From assembly GCF_004118265.1 (NCBI RefSeq), contig NZ_SDHW01000001.1, forward strand, positions 558,001-622,000: 64,000 nt of DNA, given 5' to 3'. The notes beneath the pieces are model-generated. The model did not search any database. It saw nothing but the letters and a program-made list of their open reading frames with translations, and was not told the origin of the DNA. The translations under genes and the position numbers were made by a program. Origin of the DNA: Lacibacter luteus. Lineage in GTDB: Bacteria > Bacteroidota > Bacteroidia > Chitinophagales > Chitinophagaceae. Positions within the stretch are counted from its first letter, which is position 1; every line of letters begins with the position of its first letter. This document shows positions 62,401 through 64,000 of the stretch, in pieces.

Positions 62401-63449
62401 GCTGATTGCAGATCGATCTTTAACAGCCCCTGCGCATTAATGCTGACCCACAACACATCTGAACGATCAATAAAAAATGCGCTGATGCGTAAAGAAGGAT
62501 TGATGGTATTCTCCCAAAGCATTTTCATTTCACCGCTTTCCGTGATCCTGAAAATACGTCCGCTATTTTCAAAATAAGCCCTTCCCTTTGCATCAACCTG
62601 CAACTCACAATTCAAAGGAGCTAACGCTGTTTGCAGATTCGCAGGAGCTGGTATAAACCGACTTATTTTTTCTTTTGTATCTAACAGGATGATCTTATTA
62701 TCCTGGGCAACAATTAAACGATCACCCGGCAGGCAAACAATGGAAAATCGTTCACTCAGTTCCGATGCAAGCACCACTTCTTTTTTTACATGTGTTGTAA
62801 AACGCATCCATTGAAACTTGCTGCGACTGGTATCGCTTATGTGCACCCCATCTGTACTCACCAGGTACAACTTTCCTTCATTCGATTCAACAACAGCATT
62901 AATGGTATCCTGTTGCAACAAACCGTTTACTTTATTAGCATAATGCACCTGCCCTGTTTTACTATCGAGCCAACCCATGCCTTTGTTGTTGCTCATAATA
63001 AAAAGCCAGTTGCTGGTCGTGTAACCAACATGAAAAGGTTGCCAGCGTGCATAGGGAATTTTATTCAGCAGATCCGCAGCTTTATTTCGTTTTGCTTTAA
63101 AGGTGCGCAGGTTAAAATCATCGGCTTCGTTTGTACCATAATGTATAGTGATTGTATTGTTCCTGAACCTTCCAATATTGTTAATGACATTGGCAAAAAG
63201 TCCATTGGTATCTTTTGGATTGTAACGAATATTTTTAAATCCCCTTCCGTCGTATCGGGATAGGCCATCCATTGTTGACAGCCATATAAAACCATCGCTA
63301 TCCTGCATTATACCACTGATGAAATTTTGAGGTAACCCATCCTCTACAGTAAACAGTTGCTGATTGGTAAACAGCCGTTGTTGTGCAAACAGCAATGATG
63401 CTGAACTAAAAAAAAGGGATAGCAACGTTATACGCACAACATTTATCAT
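59499..63449 (-). CDS. Hybrid two-component system (HTCS) sensor/regulator
   Basis: This 1316-residue single-chain sensor combines a signal peptide (about 1-22) with a periplasmic Reg_prop beta-propeller region (about 23-640; FTVEDGLPQNFISGIMQDSD, ILPDNAGNIWCSTNKGIFRF) and a Y_Y_Y domain (about 690-765). It continues with a transmembrane helix (about 768-787), a HisKA with His826 in FFSNITHEFRTPLTLIL, a HATPase (NALKFTPANGVV, DNGPGI, GGTGIGLSLV), a receiver with phospho-acceptor Asp1117 and a C-terminal AraC-type HTH (about 1225-1316; MAMSRSTLNRKLKSLLDISP). HTCS proteins bind an oligosaccharide periplasmically and turn on a PUL. The only PUL here is about 50 kb away, so its target is unknown. 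It may also act on the DUF2874 gene downstream. Confidence 0.97.
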   Translation of the reverse strand: MINVVRITLLSLFFSSASLLFAQQRLFTNQQLFTVEDGLPQNFISGIMQDSDGFIWLSTMDGLSRYDGRGFKNIRYNPKDTNGLFANVINNIGRFRNNTITIHYGTNEADDFNLRTFKAKRNKAADLLNKIPYARWQPFHVGYTTSNWLFIMSNNKGMGWLDSKTGQVHYANKVNGLLQQDTINAVVESNEGKLYLVSTDGVHISDTSRSKFQWMRFTTHVKKEVVLASELSERFSIVCLPGDRLIVAQDNKIILLDTKEKISRFIPAPANLQTALAPLNCELQVDAKGRAYFENSGRIFRITESGEMKMLWENTINPSLRISAFFIDRSDVLWVSINAQGLLKIDLQSAPFESYKYRTNFIADILEHAGVRLTMPLNQQTKGEASYYLRQAIDKKNNHFIFSGWLSAANVFQLSQTKLHPFFQFPPQYQNAALINMPNGALWLLSQDQPSWYFWKSNVEGPEKVLIDPELSNLVEINDAKYFGGSVWMATYKHGLLQYTPAKKVNRFSGQLKNGVVPESLTEFCADPVDTTKFWIGSRGGGLILWDVQKGLQKIYTEEDGLPNNTIYCILPDNAGNIWCSTNKGIFRFNRRTGQVTTFEKTDGLPGNEFNRSHKFMFADGRLAFGGLDGFTIFNPADFNSDAKKTEVPVLLTGLQINNQQQDFNIDNSFVKEPISIVSDIELPYNKNNLRFEFAALLYNQPQKIKYRYQLKGADNDWIENGTSNVASYAALRPGTYTFLINASDQNGLWADTVKEISIRIRPPFWATWWAYIVYALIALALLKWYFNFREGKLKAEQNFAFEKREALRLREVDELKDRFFSNITHEFRTPLTLILTPLEKLEHDPSLSAAAVSNVKTAQRNSKQLLQLINEFLDFSKLNNGQLQLKTATGDLALFTTECVKSFETAANEKNISLLFSANAVDGFYLFDEEKWNKIVWNLLSNALKFTPANGVVSVSLYSSDKDHIHLEVKDNGPGIALHHQQKIFDRFYQVDDSAIRTFGGTGIGLSLVKELTELMDGTIKLRSELGVETCFTVSVPMKKMMTKETAGAVHSSVSSRPITAAEQELPLLLVAEDNDELRSFLVETMQSHYRVLEAADGLKAWEIILQELPDIVISDVMMPGQDGFDLCSTCKADNRTAHIGFILLTSKAAHDARLKGLGTGADDYITKPFHLQELELRTANILQTQKKQRAWLQARLINTAPQEQLPEITDPFLIALYKEMDAKLDDADLNVDHLCKTMAMSRSTLNRKLKSLLDISPNELIKQYRLQKGSQLISAGLDISTAAYQVGFSSPSYFSQCFKEQYGITPSEFVLKLS

Positions 63450-63595
63450 CCTTAAACAGTGAACGCTTTGGTGTGAAATGAAATAGTTAAGATGCGGAAG
63501 TTAGCTATTAAAAGTTGAAAATAAAATGCTGTATTGACCCAAGTTGCCTAAGGTATTGATCTGTTTAATATCTTACAACTTTAAAGTAACAACCC

Positions 63596-64000
63596 ATGAT
63601 CGACTTCAGCAACATAAAACAGTTTACCACTCCCCGTCCCGATAAACCATCGGTGTTTGGTACAGCAGCAGAGTTTGATGCTTTGCCCGAAACACATAAA
63701 GCACAGATCTGGTTTCTTGATACCACAGCAGCAAAATTTCTGAATGAGTTTATTGATCATACCTGTTTATTGTCGGATGGTGGTTGGGCACCATTTTCGT
63801 ACAAGAATTATAAAATCATTGAAGAGTTTGAACATGCCGTTGATTTGCACGAAAATATTCCCTTGCTGAAAAAATGGATGTACAGCAGGAGTATACCCTT
63901 TAGCAACTATGTATTTGTGTTAACCGACAGTAACGAACAGCCTTTACTGATGACGTGGAAAATGGCGATCAAATATGCGTTCGATCTGTTCATCTCCGGT
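63596..64000 (+). CDS. Unrecognised protein, C-terminus cut by window edge
   Basis: 135 codons are open from ATG 63596 to the window edge. The protein begins IDFSNIKQFTTPRPDKPSVF and has a soluble mixed composition with aromatic-rich stretches (GGWAPFSYKNYKIIEEFEHA, LMTWKMAIKYAFDLFISG) and no signal peptide. No family was recognised. It is divergent from the HTCS gene across 146 bp. Confidence 0.75.
   Translation, partial: MIDFSNIKQFTTPRPDKPSVFGTAAEFDALPETHKAQIWFLDTTAAKFLNEFIDHTCLLSDGGWAPFSYKNYKIIEEFEHAVDLHENIPLLKKWMYSRSIPFSNYVFVLTDSNEQPLLMTWKMAIKYAFDLFISG

Noticed and set aside
62790-63263. 157-codon plus-strand ORF opposite the HTCS gene
   Set aside because: Shadow of the HTCS propeller region; no supporting signal.

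Overview
The window is an ordinary-looking chromosomal segment of a Bacteroidota bacterium. SusC/SusD genes, a hybrid two-component system of the Bacteroidota type, CarboxypepD_reg-like domains on TonB-dependent receptors, DUF5686 and DUF4846 proteins, and -7 boxes of the form TAnnTTTG with TTG about 19-20 bp upstream all point there. The gene set resembles the family Chitinophagaceae; that family placement is inference from remembered gene style, not from a search. No rRNA, tRNA, CRISPR array, prophage or transposase gene was seen.

Region 1 (1-12.2 kb) is a small polysaccharide-utilisation locus. A SusD lipoprotein (cut by the window edge) and its SusC transporter lie on the minus strand. 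Divergent from them are a GH105-type unsaturated uronyl hydrolase, a GH2 glycosidase, an unrecognised secreted protein and an S1-type sulfatase. The set fits uptake and breakdown of a sulfated, uronic-acid-containing polysaccharide. No dedicated regulator sits next to it.

Region 2 (12.2-25.5 kb) is housekeeping and mixed: cytidine deaminase, signal peptidase I, an alpha/beta hydrolase translationally coupled to an NtrC-like regulator without a DNA-binding domain, a DUF4846 protein, a short membrane-protein gene with its own consensus promoter, pyruvate dehydrogenase E1 beta, a saccharopine dehydrogenase with a TTG start, LepA, a DUF2809 gene flanked by two copies of an ~87 bp palindromic repeat, and an M20 amidohydrolase.

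Region 3 (25.5-41.5 kb) holds a nucleoid-associated protein, a GNAT acetyltransferase, an acyl-CoA-binding protein, a glycosyltransferase-flippase operon, a Kir-type K+ channel with a TsaC/Sua5 enzyme, a KefC-type K+/H+ antiporter with its oxidoreductase, a hemerythrin, triosephosphate isomerase, a GlmU-like protein, and a TonB-dependent receptor followed by a FAS1 (fasciclin) lipoprotein in the place where SusD would normally be.

Region 4 (41.5-64 kb) holds purC, a DUF4281 membrane protein, a lactonase, a RidA-threonine dehydratase pair, the tRNA hydroxylases TrhO and MiaE (miaE preceded by an attenuator-like leader), a DUF5686 protein, penicillin acylase, a secreted Arg/Asp heptad-repeat protein, glycosylasparaginase, CutC, a HEAT-like protein, a PepSY-like protein and a 1316-residue hybrid two-component system, ending in a truncated unknown gene.

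Nothing here is a convincing new defence or mobile system. The best leads are the miaE leader, the receptor-FAS1 pair, the HTH-less sigma-54 activator, the small promoter-driven membrane ORF, a possible short RNA upstream of a lipoprotein gene, and several families of intergenic palindromes.
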